The notes: a model not told the origin generated them from the sequence alone. A stretch of DNA of 39,456 nt from Bradyrhizobiaceae bacterium (GCA_947481685.1 CANKHA010000023.1:1-39456); one strand, 5' to 3'. Counted from the stretch's first letter, positions 24,048 to 33,483 are shown. Made by a program: numbers and translations.

Positions 24048-24452
24048 CTAATCCTCGCCTGCGATCTGCGAAACCAAATCGACAATCCGGCGGCGCAGTT
24101 TCGGCTCCTTGATCCGCATGAATGCCTTGGTCAAAGCCAGGCCATCAGTGGTCGCCAGAAAGTCCGAAACATAGGCAGGAGATGGCGCATTGACGGCGCC
24201 GGTTGGTGAACCAGCCGGCAACTCCGGCGCGCCCTCGAAAAAGAAGGCAACCGGAACCTGAAGAAAATGCGCGATCTGCTGCAGGCGGCTGGCGCCTATG
24301 CGATTCGTGCCTTTTTCGTATTTCTGGACCTGCTGGAAAGTCAGACTGAGAGCATCGCCGAGCTTTTCCTGGCTCAAGCCTAGCATCATCCGGCGCATCC
24401 GGACCCGGCTGCCGACGTGTTTGTCCGTCGGGTTTGGCGTCTTTTTAGTCAC
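24048..24452 (-). CDS. XRE-family transcriptional regulator next to metK
   Basis: This 134-residue protein has a Cro/CI-type helix-turn-helix (about 12-70; VGSRVRMRRMMLGLSQEKLG, then LTFQQVQKYEKGTNRIGASR). The C-terminal part (75-134) is short, without an enzymatic motif. This protein type, with the strongly conserved FQQVQKYEKGTNRIGASRLQ segment, is common in alphaproteobacteria. The GTG at 24452 is chosen because conserved homologues start with a KKxPNPxDKHVGSR segment; a longer frame to 24530 crosses the promoter. It lies 114 bases upstream of metK, which it may control. Confidence 0.85.
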   Translation of the reverse strand: MTKKTPNPTDKHVGSRVRMRRMMLGLSQEKLGDALSLTFQQVQKYEKGTNRIGASRLQQIAHFLQVPVAFFFEGAPELPAGSPTGAVNAPSPAYVSDFLATTDGLALTKAFMRIKEPKLRRRIVDLVSQIAGED

Positions 24453-24475
24453 AACTTTCTTGCCCCCTTGGCCTC

Positions 24476-24503
24476 GTATTACACGCAATAGGAAATACGA
24501 CAA
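24476..24503 (-). promoter_or_regulatory. Promoter for the XRE regulator (and perhaps metK)
   Basis: On the minus strand TTGTCG (24503-24498) and TAATAC (24481-24476) are 16 bases apart. The start point would be near 24469, about 17 bases before the GTG at 24452. The remainder of the 255-base gap to lnt shows nothing further that I can identify. Confidence 0.45.
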
Positions 24504-24707
24504 TGCGGGTACTTCCGCACTGGTCGGCACCGTTAAAGGTATGAGAAAAAACGGTGACTGGGTTGCGAGAATATCCGATCTTTCGGGGTCTTATCAGCCT
24601 TCTGCGATGCGACAAATTCAACCCGCACGTCATATTCGGGTGCGTCGAAAGCGCCCAAATCAACCGGAAATTGCAGATCTGACCCGTGGAAATTCTACCT
24701 CAGGTAG

Positions 24708-26294
24708 TCAGGACCGCATCCGCCGCCGGATGACGATGAGGAAGGCGATGGCGACCGCCAGCCCCACCGGGCTGTCTCCGGCGCGCACGTAAGCCGTCGG
24801 CGGGATTGCCTGCGGCAAAGCGGAATCCAGAACGCCCTCGCTGCCGAGCGGCAATGAACCCACAATGCGACCGAGCGGATCCACCACGGCCGAAATGCCG
24901 GTATTGGCCGCGCGCACCAGCGGCAACCCTTCTTCGATCATGCGCACCCGCGCCTGACGTAAATGTTGATGCGGGCCTGAACTGATGCCGAACCATCCGT
25001 CGTTGGTGAGATTGAGAACCCATCCCGGCCGGTCGTCGCGGGGAAATCCTTCGCCCGGGAAAATCACCTCGTAACAAACAAGCGGCAACATGCGGGGTGC
25101 GCGCGGAATGCTGTAGCTGCGGTGGCGGTCGCCGGAGATATAGCCGCCTGCCACCTTGGTCAGCTGCTGCAAACCGATGCGCTCAAGCAGACCCTGCAGC
25201 GGCAGATATTCGCCGAACGGCACGAGATGCACTTTATCGTGCACTGTCAGGATCGTTCCGTCATGGTCGATCACATAGACCGAATTGTATGCCTGTTGCG
25301 TGCGCGGCTTGTCATCGGCCGGGCGCACCGCGCCGGTGATCAGCACCGCGCCTTCAGGTAGCAGATCCGCAATCTGCGCCATCGCATCGGCTTCTCGCGT
25401 GAGGAAGAAAGGAAACGCCGCCTCCGGCCAGATTAAATGCGTCACGTCGCTCATGCCGGTCGATTGAGGACCGGTCGCGCGATCGGACAGTGTGACGTAA
25501 TGGTCCATCACTTTCTGCTTGGCGGAATAATTGAACTTGTCGTCCTGCGTCGTGTTCGGCTGCATCAGCCGCAGGTGCACGCCCTCCACAAATGTCGTCG
25601 GGTTGTTGGACAGCCGGATTGCACCATAGGTTCCGAATGCGACGAGAATGACGAGACTTGCCGCCAAAGGCAGCCAGCGCCGCCGTGTATCGACGGGGTC
25701 GTCGATCAATGTGGCCGGACTGGCGAAGACCGCGATCGCGAGAAACGTCAGACCCCAGATGCCGAACAGCGATGCGGCCTGCGCCAAGGCGATCGGGCCG
25801 GTCAGCGCATAGCCGTAGGTGTTCCACGGGAATCCGGTCAGGACATGGCCGCGCAGCCATTCGACCACCGTGAGGGCGACAGCCAGCGCCAGGATGCGGG
25901 TCGCACCGCGCGTCCACATCGCACGCGCCAGCGCACAACCCAACGCGGTAAAAATCGCAAGACCCGCGGGCAAGCCCGCCACCGCAAACGGCAACAGCCA
26001 GCCGAAGGTGTCCGCATCGACAAGGAAGGCGTAGCCCACCCAGTAAAGGCCGGCGAGGAAGTAACCGAAGCCAAAGAACCAGCCGGTCGCGGCGGCCGCG
26101 AAAAGTCCACCCCTCCGCCCTGCACTCGCCCCGTCGATCAGCCAGACCAACACAGGGAAAGTGACGAACATCACCGGCCAAAGATCGAGCGGCGCCATCG
26201 CCAGTGCCGACAAGGCGCCCACGACAAAAGCAATGGCAGCGCGCTGCCAACCCCAGGCGAGCACAATGGAATGGGCGAAGCGCGTAAAACTCAC
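24708..26294 (-). CDS. lnt: Apolipoprotein N-acyltransferase Lnt
   Basis: This 528-residue inner-membrane enzyme adds the third acyl chain to lipoproteins. About eight hydrophobic spans occupy the first 220 residues and the extreme C-terminus. The periplasmic nitrilase-fold domain carries the triad E291 (IWPEAAFPF), K354 (VHDKVHLVPFGEYLP) and C407 (PLVCYEVIFPGE). The start is GTG at 26294, overlapping the corC TGA stop in a GTGA arrangement, which implies coupled translation. The corC-lnt pairing is widely conserved. Confidence 0.95.
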   Translation of the reverse strand: MSFTRFAHSIVLAWGWQRAAIAFVVGALSALAMAPLDLWPVMFVTFPVLVWLIDGASAGRRGGLFAAAATGWFFGFGYFLAGLYWVGYAFLVDADTFGWLLPFAVAGLPAGLAIFTALGCALARAMWTRGATRILALAVALTVVEWLRGHVLTGFPWNTYGYALTGPIALAQAASLFGIWGLTFLAIAVFASPATLIDDPVDTRRRWLPLAASLVILVAFGTYGAIRLSNNPTTFVEGVHLRLMQPNTTQDDKFNYSAKQKVMDHYVTLSDRATGPQSTGMSDVTHLIWPEAAFPFFLTREADAMAQIADLLPEGAVLITGAVRPADDKPRTQQAYNSVYVIDHDGTILTVHDKVHLVPFGEYLPLQGLLERIGLQQLTKVAGGYISGDRHRSYSIPRAPRMLPLVCYEVIFPGEGFPRDDRPGWVLNLTNDGWFGISSGPHQHLRQARVRMIEEGLPLVRAANTGISAVVDPLGRIVGSLPLGSEGVLDSALPQAIPPTAYVRAGDSPVGLAVAIAFLIVIRRRMRS

Positions 26295-27421
26295 GACCGT
26301 CGCGCGCCTTTTTTCGGAGTCGACGCACTCTCAGTGGAGGGATTATCCGAGTGCGCAGCTTCGGCTGCCCTGGATTTGCTTTCGCGCTTTTTGGTTTCAC
26401 GGTCGCGTTCCAGGCGGCGAGTCTCGCCGCTGTGGATCCGCACCTTCTTGACGCGGCGCGGGTCGGCATCGAGGACTTCAATCTCGAACAGCCCCGGACC
26501 CTGCACGAATTCTCCGCGCGCCGGAACGCGGCCCGCCAGCATCACGACATAACCATTAAGCGTATCCACGTCGTCAATGGCTTCGCCGACCTCGAACCCC
26601 TCGCCCACAATCGCCGCCACCACCTCAAGCCCGGTCCGGGCGTCGGCGATGAATGAACCATCTGTTTGGCGCACCACGGCCGGCGCTTCGTCCTCATCGT
26701 GCTCGTCGGCAATGTCACCCACGATCAACTCGACGATGTCTTCGATGGAAACCAGTCCGTCGGTGCCGCCGTATTCGTCGATCACCAGCGCAAGGTGAAT
26801 GTGGCTTGCCTGCATCTTGGCCAGCAGATCCACCGCGGGCATCGAGGGCGGCACAAATAGAAGCGTGCGCATGAACTCGGTCGATGACAGCGGCATGGAA
26901 AGATCGATTTTCTTCAGGTCAAGGCCAGCAGCCAACGGCTTCTTCCGCATGGCATTGTCTTCCGGCTTCACCGTAGCGCGCGCCGTCATGTAGCCGATCA
27001 GGTCGCGGATGTGCACCATGCCGGCGGGATCGTCGAGCGTGTCATTATAGACCACGAGCCGCGAGTGGGCCGCATTCTCGAACACGCGCAGCAGATCGCC
27101 CAGTGAGATGTCCTTTTGCACGGCGATGATGTCGGCGCGCGGCAGCATCACGTCCTCGATCTTGCTCTCGCGCAGCGCCAGGATGTTTTTCAACAGCGCC
27201 TGCTCTTCCGGTGAGAAGCCGGACTCCGCCGCAGGGGCTCCCTCTTCCAGCACTTCCTCGAGCTCATCGCGGGCCGTGGCGCCGGCCTTCACACCGAAGG
27301 CGCGCATCAGCCGGGCAAATAAACCCTCCCCGCTGTCCGCCAGGCGTGAGCTCGCCGTTGACGGCTTGATCTCTTGCTTGCCGGATATTTCGTTGCGACT
27401 GGAAGGGTCATTGTCAGGCAT
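26291..27421 (-). CDS. corC: CorC/HlyC-family protein with CBS domains
   Basis: The 376-residue cytoplasmic protein lacks the membrane domain of longer relatives. A variable, charged N-terminal tail (1-75) is followed by the typical IEDVMLPRADI segment, two CBS domains (about 90-210) and a CorC_HlyC domain (about 225-305; EVVAAIVGEGFEVGEAIDDVDTLNGYVV). The last 45 residues are Arg/Lys/Glu-rich. Family members are linked to magnesium/cobalt homeostasis, although the molecular role is uncertain. It starts five bases after the ybeY stop and overlaps lnt by four bases. Confidence 0.9.
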   Translation of the reverse strand: MPDNDPSSRNEISGKQEIKPSTASSRLADSGEGLFARLMRAFGVKAGATARDELEEVLEEGAPAAESGFSPEEQALLKNILALRESKIEDVMLPRADIIAVQKDISLGDLLRVFENAAHSRLVVYNDTLDDPAGMVHIRDLIGYMTARATVKPEDNAMRKKPLAAGLDLKKIDLSMPLSSTEFMRTLLFVPPSMPAVDLLAKMQASHIHLALVIDEYGGTDGLVSIEDIVELIVGDIADEHDEDEAPAVVRQTDGSFIADARTGLEVVAAIVGEGFEVGEAIDDVDTLNGYVVMLAGRVPARGEFVQGPGLFEIEVLDADPRRVKKVRIHSGETRRLERDRETKKRESKSRAAEAAHSDNPSTESASTPKKGARRS

Positions 27422-27426
27422 TGGTC

Positions 27427-27936
27427 TCAGCCGGCGTCACGCGCCGCATAGGGATCGGGGATATCAAGCCGCGCGAGGATCTGGCGCTCCAGAGCTTCCA
27501 TCGTTTCGGCTTCGGCCTCCACTTCGTGGTCGTAGCCCTGCAGGTGGAGGAAACCATGCACGGTCAGATGCGAAAGATGATGCAGGAAGGGCGTACCCTG
27601 TTCAGCGGCTTCACGCTTCATTGTTTCATAAGCGATCACGATGTCGCCGAGCAGCAGAGGCGCCGGCTGACCGAGTCCCGTTTCATTCACCGGGAAGGAC
27701 AACACGTTGGTCGGCTTGTCGAAGCCGCGCCACTCGTGATTGAGCTTCTGAATGTGCGCATCATCGGTCAGCACGATCGCAAGCTCGGCTTCGCCGCGCG
27801 CGAAATCGGCGGAGGCTTCCGCGATAGCGCGTTGAAGCGTCATCTCGATGTCCTGCTCGCTGTCCCAGAGCGGCGACTCGCGAACGATGTCGATGACAGG
27901 CGGATGGACGGACCGCCTGTGCGGCGCGGCGTTCAT
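27427..27936 (-). CDS. ybeY: Endoribonuclease YbeY
   Basis: This 169-residue zinc-dependent endoribonuclease is needed for 16S rRNA 3'-end maturation and ribosome quality control. The metal-binding motif HGFLHLQGYDH places ligands H127, H131 and H137. The upstream strand WRGFDKPTNVLSFP is the usual substrate-side signature. Its ATG overlaps the phoH stop in an ATGA arrangement. The order phoH-ybeY-corC-lnt is the classical proteobacterial cluster. Confidence 0.96.
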   Translation of the reverse strand: MNAAPHRRSVHPPVIDIVRESPLWDSEQDIEMTLQRAIAEASADFARGEAELAIVLTDDAHIQKLNHEWRGFDKPTNVLSFPVNETGLGQPAPLLLGDIVIAYETMKREAAEQGTPFLHHLSHLTVHGFLHLQGYDHEVEAEAETMEALERQILARLDIPDPYAARDAG

Positions 27937-28982
27937 GCCCGGCCCTCACGCTTGCGCGCGGCCGCAGCCCCGGCCTTGTCATAGGCAGCGACGATACGGC
28001 CCACCAGTTCGTGACGAACGACGTCCTCAGCGGTGAAGGTGGCAAGGCCGATGCCTTCAACGTCCTTGAGCAAGGCAACCGCCTCGGACAAGCCGGACGT
28101 CTGCCCCGGCGGAAGATCGACCTGACTCGGATCGCCGGTCACGATCATGCGGCTGTTCTCGCCCAGACGGGTGAGGAACATCTTCATCTGCATCGACGTG
28201 GTGTTCTGCGCCTCGTCGAGGATCACCGCCGCGTTGGTCAGGGTGCGTCCGCGCATGAAAGCCAGCGGCGCGATTTCGATCTCGCCCGACTGCAACGCGC
28301 GCTCGACGATGCGTTGATCCGTCAGATCGTGGAGCGCGTCGTAGATCGGCCGCAGGTAGGGATCGACCTTTTCGCGCATGTCGCCGGGCAGGAAGCCGAG
28401 ACGCTCACCGGCCTCCACCGCCGGCCGCGACAGGATGATGCGATCGACTTCCTTGCGCTCGAACAACTGCACGGCATACGCGACCGCAAGCCAGGTCTTG
28501 CCCGTGCCGGCCGGTCCGATGCCGAACACCAGCGCGTGGTGACGGAGCGCGCGAATATAGCCGTCCTGCGCAGGCGTGCGCGCGCGCACCTGGCGCTTGC
28601 GAAGATTGATTTCCTCAAAATTTGGTCGGGCGGCCGAGGGATCGAAATCGAACAGCGAGCCTTGCGCGATGACAAGGCGGATCGCCGCTTCGACATCGCC
28701 CGCGGTGAGATCTTGACCACGCTTGAGATTTTCGTAGAGGCTTTCCAGCACATGCCGCGATTGCTCGCAGGCTTCGCGGGTGCCTTCGATGGTGACGTGA
28801 TTGCCGCGTGAATCGGCGACGACGCCAAGCCGCTTCTCGATCAGCGCGAGGTTCTGGCCGTATTGGCCGAACAGCGCCGAGGCGAGGCGATTGTCTTCGA
28901 AAGCCAGCACGATCTGGGCAGGTGCGCCGCCTTCCGCCGAGGCCGGCACAACCGATCCGCTATGGGCTTCAGGGCTGCGCAT
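27933..28982 (-). CDS. phoH: PhoH-like ATPase
   Basis: This 349-residue cytoplasmic protein has an N-terminal KH-like segment (about 40-90) and a P-loop ATPase domain. Walker A is GPAGTGKT (156-163), and Walker B is VILDEAQN near residue 255, followed by MKMFLTRLGENSRMIVTGD. The family is thought to act in RNA metabolism together with YbeY. The ATG at 28982 overlaps the last base of the miaB TGA (TGATG). The frame has an upstream TTG with no additional support. Confidence 0.93.
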   Translation of the reverse strand: MRSPEAHSGSVVPASAEGGAPAQIVLAFEDNRLASALFGQYGQNLALIEKRLGVVADSRGNHVTIEGTREACEQSRHVLESLYENLKRGQDLTAGDVEAAIRLVIAQGSLFDFDPSAARPNFEEINLRKRQVRARTPAQDGYIRALRHHALVFGIGPAGTGKTWLAVAYAVQLFERKEVDRIILSRPAVEAGERLGFLPGDMREKVDPYLRPIYDALHDLTDQRIVERALQSGEIEIAPLAFMRGRTLTNAAVILDEAQNTTSMQMKMFLTRLGENSRMIVTGDPSQVDLPPGQTSGLSEAVALLKDVEGIGLATFTAEDVVRHELVGRIVAAYDKAGAAAARKREGRA

Positions 28983-30376
28983 CAAACGGCCACACGCGCC
29001 AGCGCCGGCTTTTGGACGGCAGGCGCAGTCTCGACCAGATCGCCGAACAGACTGTAGCGATCGATATCGTGGATATTCACGCGGCGAATCTCTCCAATCA
29101 GCGTCTCGGATGCTGTGACATGCACAGGCTGCAGATATGGGGATCGGCCGACCAACTGGCCAGGATTTCTGCCGGTCTTTTCGAACAGCACGTCGAAGCT
29201 TGCGCCAATCGCGCGGCGATTGAACAGATCCTGCTCAGTATCGATGACGGCCTGCAAGCGGGCCAGCCGCTCAATCTGCACGGCTTCCGGAACATGGCTG
29301 TCCATCTCGGACGCGGGCGTGCCCGGGCGCGGTGAATAGCGGAACGAATACGCCGAAGCGAAACCGACTTCCTGCACCAACGACAGCGTCGCGGCGAATT
29401 CTTCCTCGCTCTCGCCCGGGAAGCCGACAATGAAGTCGGACGAAAAGGCAATCTCCGACTGCGCGGCGCGCAGCCTGTCGATGGCGCGGAGATATTCCGC
29501 GCGGGTATGGCGGCGGTTCATGACGGCGAGAATGCGGTCCGAACCGGACTGCACCGGCAGATGCAGCAACGGCATCAGCGCCGGCAGATCGCGATGCGCC
29601 GCGATCAGGCTGTCGTCGATGTCGCAAGGATGGCTGGTGGTGTAACGCAACCGCGCAATGCCGGGCACCTGCGCGAGCCGATGCAACAAACGCCCGAGCG
29701 ACGACGCGCGGCCGTCCGCTTCTTCACCGTGATAGGCGTTGACGTTCTGTCCGAGCAGCGTGATTTCGCGCACGCCGGCATCGGCAAGCTGTTTCACTTC
29801 CGCAACGATCTTCGCCAGCGGGCGAGAGACTTCCGCGCCGCGGGTGTAAGGCACAACGCAGAACGTGCAGAACTTGTCGCAGCCTTCCTGCACGGTGACG
29901 AAAGCCGACACCCCGCGCGCGCGCATGGCGGCGCGGCTCGGCGGCGCGACGAAATCGAATTTGTCTTCCACCGGAAATTCGGTATCGACCACGCGCTCGC
30001 CTTGTTGCGCGCGCGCCAGGAAATCCGGCAGACGGTGATAATTCTGCGAGCCCACGACCAGATCAACCGCCGGCTCGCGGCGCATGATCTCCTTGCCTTC
30101 GGCCTGGGCCACGCACCCCGCGACGGCGATCGTCACGTCACGACCATCGGCCTTCGCGGCCTTCTTCATTTTGCGCAGACGCCCGAGCTCGGAATAGACC
30201 TTCTCGGCGGCCTTCTCGCGAATATGGCAGGTGTTGAGGATGACCAGATCGGCGTCTTCGGCACGCGCGGTCGCGACGAATCCCTCCGGCGCCAGGGTGT
30301 CCGCCATACGATGCGAGTCGTAGACGTTCATCTGACAGCCGTAGGACTTGATGTAGAGCTTGCGAGGTCCGCTCAT
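28982..30376 (-). CDS. miaB: tRNA-2-methylthio-N6-isopentenyladenosine synthase MiaB
   Basis: The 464-residue radical-SAM enzyme adds the 2-methylthio group to i6A37 of tRNAs. The N-terminal methylthiotransferase domain binds an iron-sulfur cluster through C14 (YGCQMN), C50 (NTCHIRE) and C88 (AGCVAQ). The radical-SAM cluster ligands are C166, C170 and C173 ([17 protein letters not shown]). A TRAM domain follows at about 385-445. The ATG at 30376 gives the usual family start. It heads the miaB-phoH-ybeY-corC-lnt run, with a terminator-like hairpin upstream at 30472-30500. Confidence 0.97.
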   Translation of the reverse strand: MSGPRKLYIKSYGCQMNVYDSHRMADTLAPEGFVATARAEDADLVILNTCHIREKAAEKVYSELGRLRKMKKAAKADGRDVTIAVAGCVAQAEGKEIMRREPAVDLVVGSQNYHRLPDFLARAQQGERVVDTEFPVEDKFDFVAPPSRAAMRARGVSAFVTVQEGCDKFCTFCVVPYTRGAEVSRPLAKIVAEVKQLADAGVREITLLGQNVNAYHGEEADGRASSLGRLLHRLAQVPGIARLRYTTSHPCDIDDSLIAAHRDLPALMPLLHLPVQSGSDRILAVMNRRHTRAEYLRAIDRLRAAQSEIAFSSDFIVGFPGESEEEFAATLSLVQEVGFASAYSFRYSPRPGTPASEMDSHVPEAVQIERLARLQAVIDTEQDLFNRRAIGASFDVLFEKTGRNPGQLVGRSPYLQPVHVTASETLIGEIRRVNIHDIDRYSLFGDLVETAPAVQKPALARVAV

Positions 30377-30471
30377 GCCGGTCGGTTATATCGATCCGCG
30401 GGGCTTTCGGGCCGATTCCCGTAAGTGATTGCGATACTTGCGCGATTCCCATGCTCCGCGCACCGGGAAGC

Positions 30472-30500
30472 CCTTTTTAGCGGTTTTTCCCGCAAAAAGG
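30472..30500. terminator. Terminator after fur
   Basis: CCTTTTT (30472-30478) pairs with AAAAAGG (30494-30500), and GCGG (30480-30483) pairs with CCGC (30490-30493), with one bulged A and a 6-base T-rich loop. It lies about 50 bases downstream of the fur stop on the minus strand and before miaB. Confidence 0.6.
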
Positions 30501-30550
30501 AATGCCGCCGCGACACGGGAGCCGCGCGGTTGGCGTCAGGGCCGGAAAGG

Positions 30551-30973
30551 CTACTTCTTGTCTTCGAGCGGGATGGCGTAGAGCTCGAGGCGGTGATCGA
30601 CCAGCTTGTAGCCGAGTTTGCGCGCGACCTCGGCCTGCAACCGTTCGATTTCCTCGGACTGAAACTCGATCACTTCGCCGGTGCGCAGATTGATCAGGTG
30701 ATCGTGATGCGATTCCGGCATCTGCTCATAGCGCGAGCGGCCGTCACGGAAATCGTGGCGTTCGATGATGCCAGCATCCTCAAACAGCTTGACCGTGCGA
30801 TAAACCGTCGAGATCGAAATCCGATCGTCGATCTTCACGCTGCGGCGGTACAGCTCCTCGACATCGGGATGGTCTTCCGACGAGCTCAGCACGCGCGCGA
30901 TGACGCGGCGCTGCTCGGTCATGCGCATGCCCTTGGCGGCGCACTGGGCTTCGATGTCGGTATGCTTTGTCAC
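30551..30973 (-). CDS. fur: Fur-family metal-responsive regulator (Fur/Mur)
   Basis: This 140-residue repressor has a winged-helix DNA-binding domain (about 10-85; MRMTEQRRVIARVLSSSEDHPDVEELY, ISISTVYRTVKLFEDAG). The metal-binding dimerisation domain carries the HHDH motif at 89-92. The C-terminal CxxC zinc site of many Fur proteins is missing, as is usual for rhizobial Fur. In rhizobia this protein often senses manganese (Mur) rather than iron, and the sequence alone does not decide. The start is GTG at 30973 after AGAGG. It lies downstream of rimI and upstream of miaB. Confidence 0.9.
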   Translation of the reverse strand: MTKHTDIEAQCAAKGMRMTEQRRVIARVLSSSEDHPDVEELYRRSVKIDDRISISTVYRTVKLFEDAGIIERHDFRDGRSRYEQMPESHHDHLINLRTGEVIEFQSEEIERLQAEVARKLGYKLVDHRLELYAIPLEDKK

Positions 30974-31054
30974 GATCTCACGCCTCTTGGGTCACCATGA
31001 TAGTGCCCGCTTCACTAGCATACGAGCGCCGCCGGACAGCGTCCATTCCCCTGC

Positions 31055-31540
31055 TCACTCAAAGTCGCAACGCATCACCAGCGCGGCATTCTGCTGACCG
31101 GGCGCGCCCTGATAATACCCCTCGCGCCGCGACACCTGTTCGAATCCTGCGCTGTTATACAGCCGGATCGCCGGCGTGTTGTTCTCTCCGACCTCCAGAA
31201 ACACGGTGCGCACGCCCAATCCGGCAAGACGGCGCAGATGCAGGTGCAGCATGCGCCCTGCAAGACCGCGCCCTTGCGCTGAACGCGTGACGGCAACCGA
31301 GAGGATTTCGGATTCATCGGCGGCCATGCGCGAGATGATAAAGCCTACAAGCTTGCTCCCCACCATCGCGCGATGGGTGAGCACGGCCTTGGCGCCGATC
31401 ATGGAGCGGATTTCGTCTTCGCTCCAGCCGCGCCGGAACGAAGCAGCATGCAACGCTGCAATAGCAGGTGCGTTTTTCGGCTGCGCCTCCGACAGGACGG
31501 GTTCCTGACGGGAAAACAATCGCGCAAGAAATTGCATCAT
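31055..31540 (-). CDS. rimI: Ribosomal protein S18-alanine N-acetyltransferase (RimI-like GNAT)
   Basis: The 161-residue GNAT acetyltransferase has the acetyl-CoA pyrophosphate loop RSAQGRGLAGRML, followed by VFLEVGENNTPAIRLYNSAGFEQVSRREGYY. This is the RimI pattern, with the Glu and the C-terminal Tyr. The ATG at 31540 overlaps the tsaB stop (ATGA). The tsaB-rimI pairing is a standard neighbourhood and supports the call over a generic GNAT. Confidence 0.9.
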   Translation of the reverse strand: MMQFLARLFSRQEPVLSEAQPKNAPAIAALHAASFRRGWSEDEIRSMIGAKAVLTHRAMVGSKLVGFIISRMAADESEILSVAVTRSAQGRGLAGRMLHLHLRRLAGLGVRTVFLEVGENNTPAIRLYNSAGFEQVSRREGYYQGAPGQQNAALVMRCDFE

Positions 31541-32217
31541 CGGCGTGGGAGCCCGTAGGCGTCTTGCGGCTGCGCATCCGCCGCTTTCAGATAAAGCGGT
31601 TTTGGCGTCACCGGCCCGGCCGCCGCAGCACCGAGGCGCGCGACCCAATCGATGTCCGGCGCGGGATGGGTCTCGACGAGCGACGGCGCAGCAATGCCGG
31701 CAGGCCATGCGGCCGCGAGCAAGCCCGCGGCGGAGCCGACGATGCGGACGGGGCCGACGGCGGCAGCGCGGACTGCATCGAGAATCGAAGCGACGCGCGG
31801 TGGCACCAGGGTGCGCCCCCCGGGCCCAAAGATCTGGATATAGACTTGGTCATGCCGCGCATCGATCGCCGTCACCACCGGGATGGTGTCGTCTTTCGCG
31901 ATTTGCGGCGCGGCATAGGCAGCCAGGGTGGAGAGACCGACGGAAGGCCTGGACGCCGCCAGCGCGATACCGCGCGCAGCAGCAATGCCTACACGCAACC
32001 CCGTGAAACTGCCGGGTCCGGTGGTCACCGCAATGCGGTCGAGCTCCGCGAAGTCCAAATTTGCCACATCCATCACGCGCGCGATCATCGGCATCAATGC
32101 TTCCGCATGACCGCGGACCATCGGCACCGATTCGCGCACAGACATGCCGGGCCGCTCGGTGTCGAGAACCGCAACGGCGCAAACGGCTAGGGCAGTATCG
32201 ATGGCGAGGACGCGCAT
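31537..32217 (-). CDS. tsaB: tRNA threonylcarbamoyladenosine biosynthesis protein TsaB
   Basis: The 226-residue partner of TsaD is required for t6A37 formation in tRNAs. The ASKHA-fold N-terminus MRVLAIDTALAVCAVAVLD and the signature TGPGSFTGLRVGIAAARGIA are characteristic. TsaB lacks the metal-binding histidines of TsaD, and none is seen here. It follows nfuA by 67 bases and overlaps rimI. Confidence 0.94.
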   Translation of the reverse strand: MRVLAIDTALAVCAVAVLDTERPGMSVRESVPMVRGHAEALMPMIARVMDVANLDFAELDRIAVTTGPGSFTGLRVGIAAARGIALAASRPSVGLSTLAAYAAPQIAKDDTIPVVTAIDARHDQVYIQIFGPGGRTLVPPRVASILDAVRAAAVGPVRIVGSAAGLLAAAWPAGIAAPSLVETHPAPDIDWVARLGAAAAGPVTPKPLYLKAADAQPQDAYGLPRR

Positions 32218-32284
32218 GTGCAGATGACCATGCGTGAAAGCTGAGGATCCAGCAAACAGGCGCGTGCAATTATCCCTTAGCTAT

Positions 32285-32839
32285 TCAGCTAGGGCGGACT
32301 TCGACGACGCTTGGCACGAAATGCTTCAGCAGATTCTGAATGCCGTGCTTGAGAGTTGCGGTCGAAGACGGGCAGCCGGAGCAGGAGCCCTTCATGTCGA
32401 GATAGACGATGCCGTCCTTGAAGCCGCGGAAAGTGATGTCGCCGCCATCGTTGGCGACCGCGGGACGCACGCGTGTCTCGATCAGATCCTTGATGGTCGC
32501 AACCGTTTCGGCATCGGCTGCATCGAAGAATTCGTCTTTGGCCTCGGCCTTCTCCTCTTCCTTGAGGATCGGCGCGCCGGACATGAAATGCTCCATGATC
32601 GCGCCCAGGATGGCGGGCTTGAGCTGCTGCCAGTCGCCGTCCTTCTTGGTCACCGTGATGAAGTCGGTGCCGAAAAACACGCCGTTCACACCGGCGATGT
32701 CGAACAGCCGTTCTGCCAGCGTCGATTTGGCCGCGCTCTCGCGGTCGGGCATGTCGAGGCCGCCTGAGGGCAGCACGCTCTGTCCCGGAAGGAATTTCAG
32801 GGTCGCCGGATTGGGCGTCGTTTCGGTCTGGATGAACAT
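32285..32839 (-). CDS. NifU-family iron-sulfur carrier protein (Nfu type)
   Basis: The 184-residue protein carries and delivers [4Fe-4S] clusters to target enzymes. An N-terminal Nfu_N domain (1-85, MFIQTETTPNPATLKFLPG) precedes the NifU C-terminal domain (about 110-180). The cluster ligands C153 and C156 lie in GSCSGCPSS. The ATG at 32839 follows GAGGAG. MiaB, encoded nearby, is a likely client class. The domain order is typical of alphaproteobacterial and mitochondrial NFU1. Confidence 0.93.
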   Translation of the reverse strand: MFIQTETTPNPATLKFLPGQSVLPSGGLDMPDRESAAKSTLAERLFDIAGVNGVFFGTDFITVTKKDGDWQQLKPAILGAIMEHFMSGAPILKEEEKAEAKDEFFDAADAETVATIKDLIETRVRPAVANDGGDITFRGFKDGIVYLDMKGSCSGCPSSTATLKHGIQNLLKHFVPSVVEVRPS

Positions 32840-32947
32840 GGCCGCTCCTCGCTCACATTCTTGGCTCGCGCGGGTTCAAGGCCCGCTGGCACGCGAATAT
32901 ACCCTTAAATGGGCCGTCCGGGTGCGGTACGCAAGCCGCGCATGATC

Positions 32948-32972
32948 CCGAAAAGTGGAAACCGGTTTTCGG
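32948..32972. repeat. Palindromic repeat with AACCGGTT core
   Basis: CCGAAAA (32948-32954) and TTTTCGG (32966-32972) form a 7-bp stem. The core AAGTGGAAACCGGTT (32953-32967) nearly matches that of the repeat at 21808-21822. It lies between the usp stop and nfuA. The surrounding CATGATCCCGAAAAGTGG sequence is a frequent Rhizobiales intergenic element (recalled). Confidence 0.7.
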
Positions 32973-32988
32973 ATAAGATTCTGCCCCC

Positions 32989-33483
32989 CTAGGACATCGC
33001 GTCCAGTTCCTCGTCGGCCAGATTGCCGGGCACGACAGCAATCGGAATCGGGAACGTTCCCGCGGTTTTTCCGAGGGTCGCAACCAGCGGACCCGGGCCT
33101 TCACTGCCGGTGCCGGCAGCAAGCACCAGGATGGCGATGTCCTCGTCCTCGTCGATCAGCTTGAGGATTTCCTCGGACCGGGCGCCTTCACGGATCACAC
33201 GCTCGGGCGTAATGCCGGCCGCGCCATTGGCGCGGGCGCTGGCGCGATCCAGCGATACGTTGGCTTCCTCATGCGCCTCGGCTTTCATGATGTCCGCGAC
33301 GCCGAGCCATTGCTGGTTTCGATCCTCGATTTCGATGACATGCAGCAGCACCACCGCGCCGCCAATGCGTGAGGCACGCCGGCTCGCGAAATAAATCGCG
33401 CGGTCGCATTCTTCGGTGTCATCCACCACCACCAGAAATTTCGGCTTGTGTCCCGCCTCGTAGCTGCGGCGCTTCCGGCTCAT
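32989..33483 (-). CDS. Universal stress protein (UspA family)
   Basis: The 164-residue cytoplasmic protein has an alpha/beta nucleotide-binding fold. The N-terminal strand FLVVVDDTEECDRAIYFA is the usual UspA start with the ATP-contacting Asp. The later segment LVLAAGTGSEGPGPLVATLG resembles the G-2x-G-9x-G ribose/phosphate loop in degenerate form. A basic N-terminal tail (MSRKRRSYEAGHK) precedes the fold. The ATG at 33483 follows GAGGAAG. It is downstream of trpS on the same strand, and its role is not defined by sequence. Confidence 0.88.
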   Translation of the reverse strand: MSRKRRSYEAGHKPKFLVVVDDTEECDRAIYFASRRASRIGGAVVLLHVIEIEDRNQQWLGVADIMKAEAHEEANVSLDRASARANGAAGITPERVIREGARSEEILKLIDEDEDIAILVLAAGTGSEGPGPLVATLGKTAGTFPIPIAVVPGNLADEELDAMS

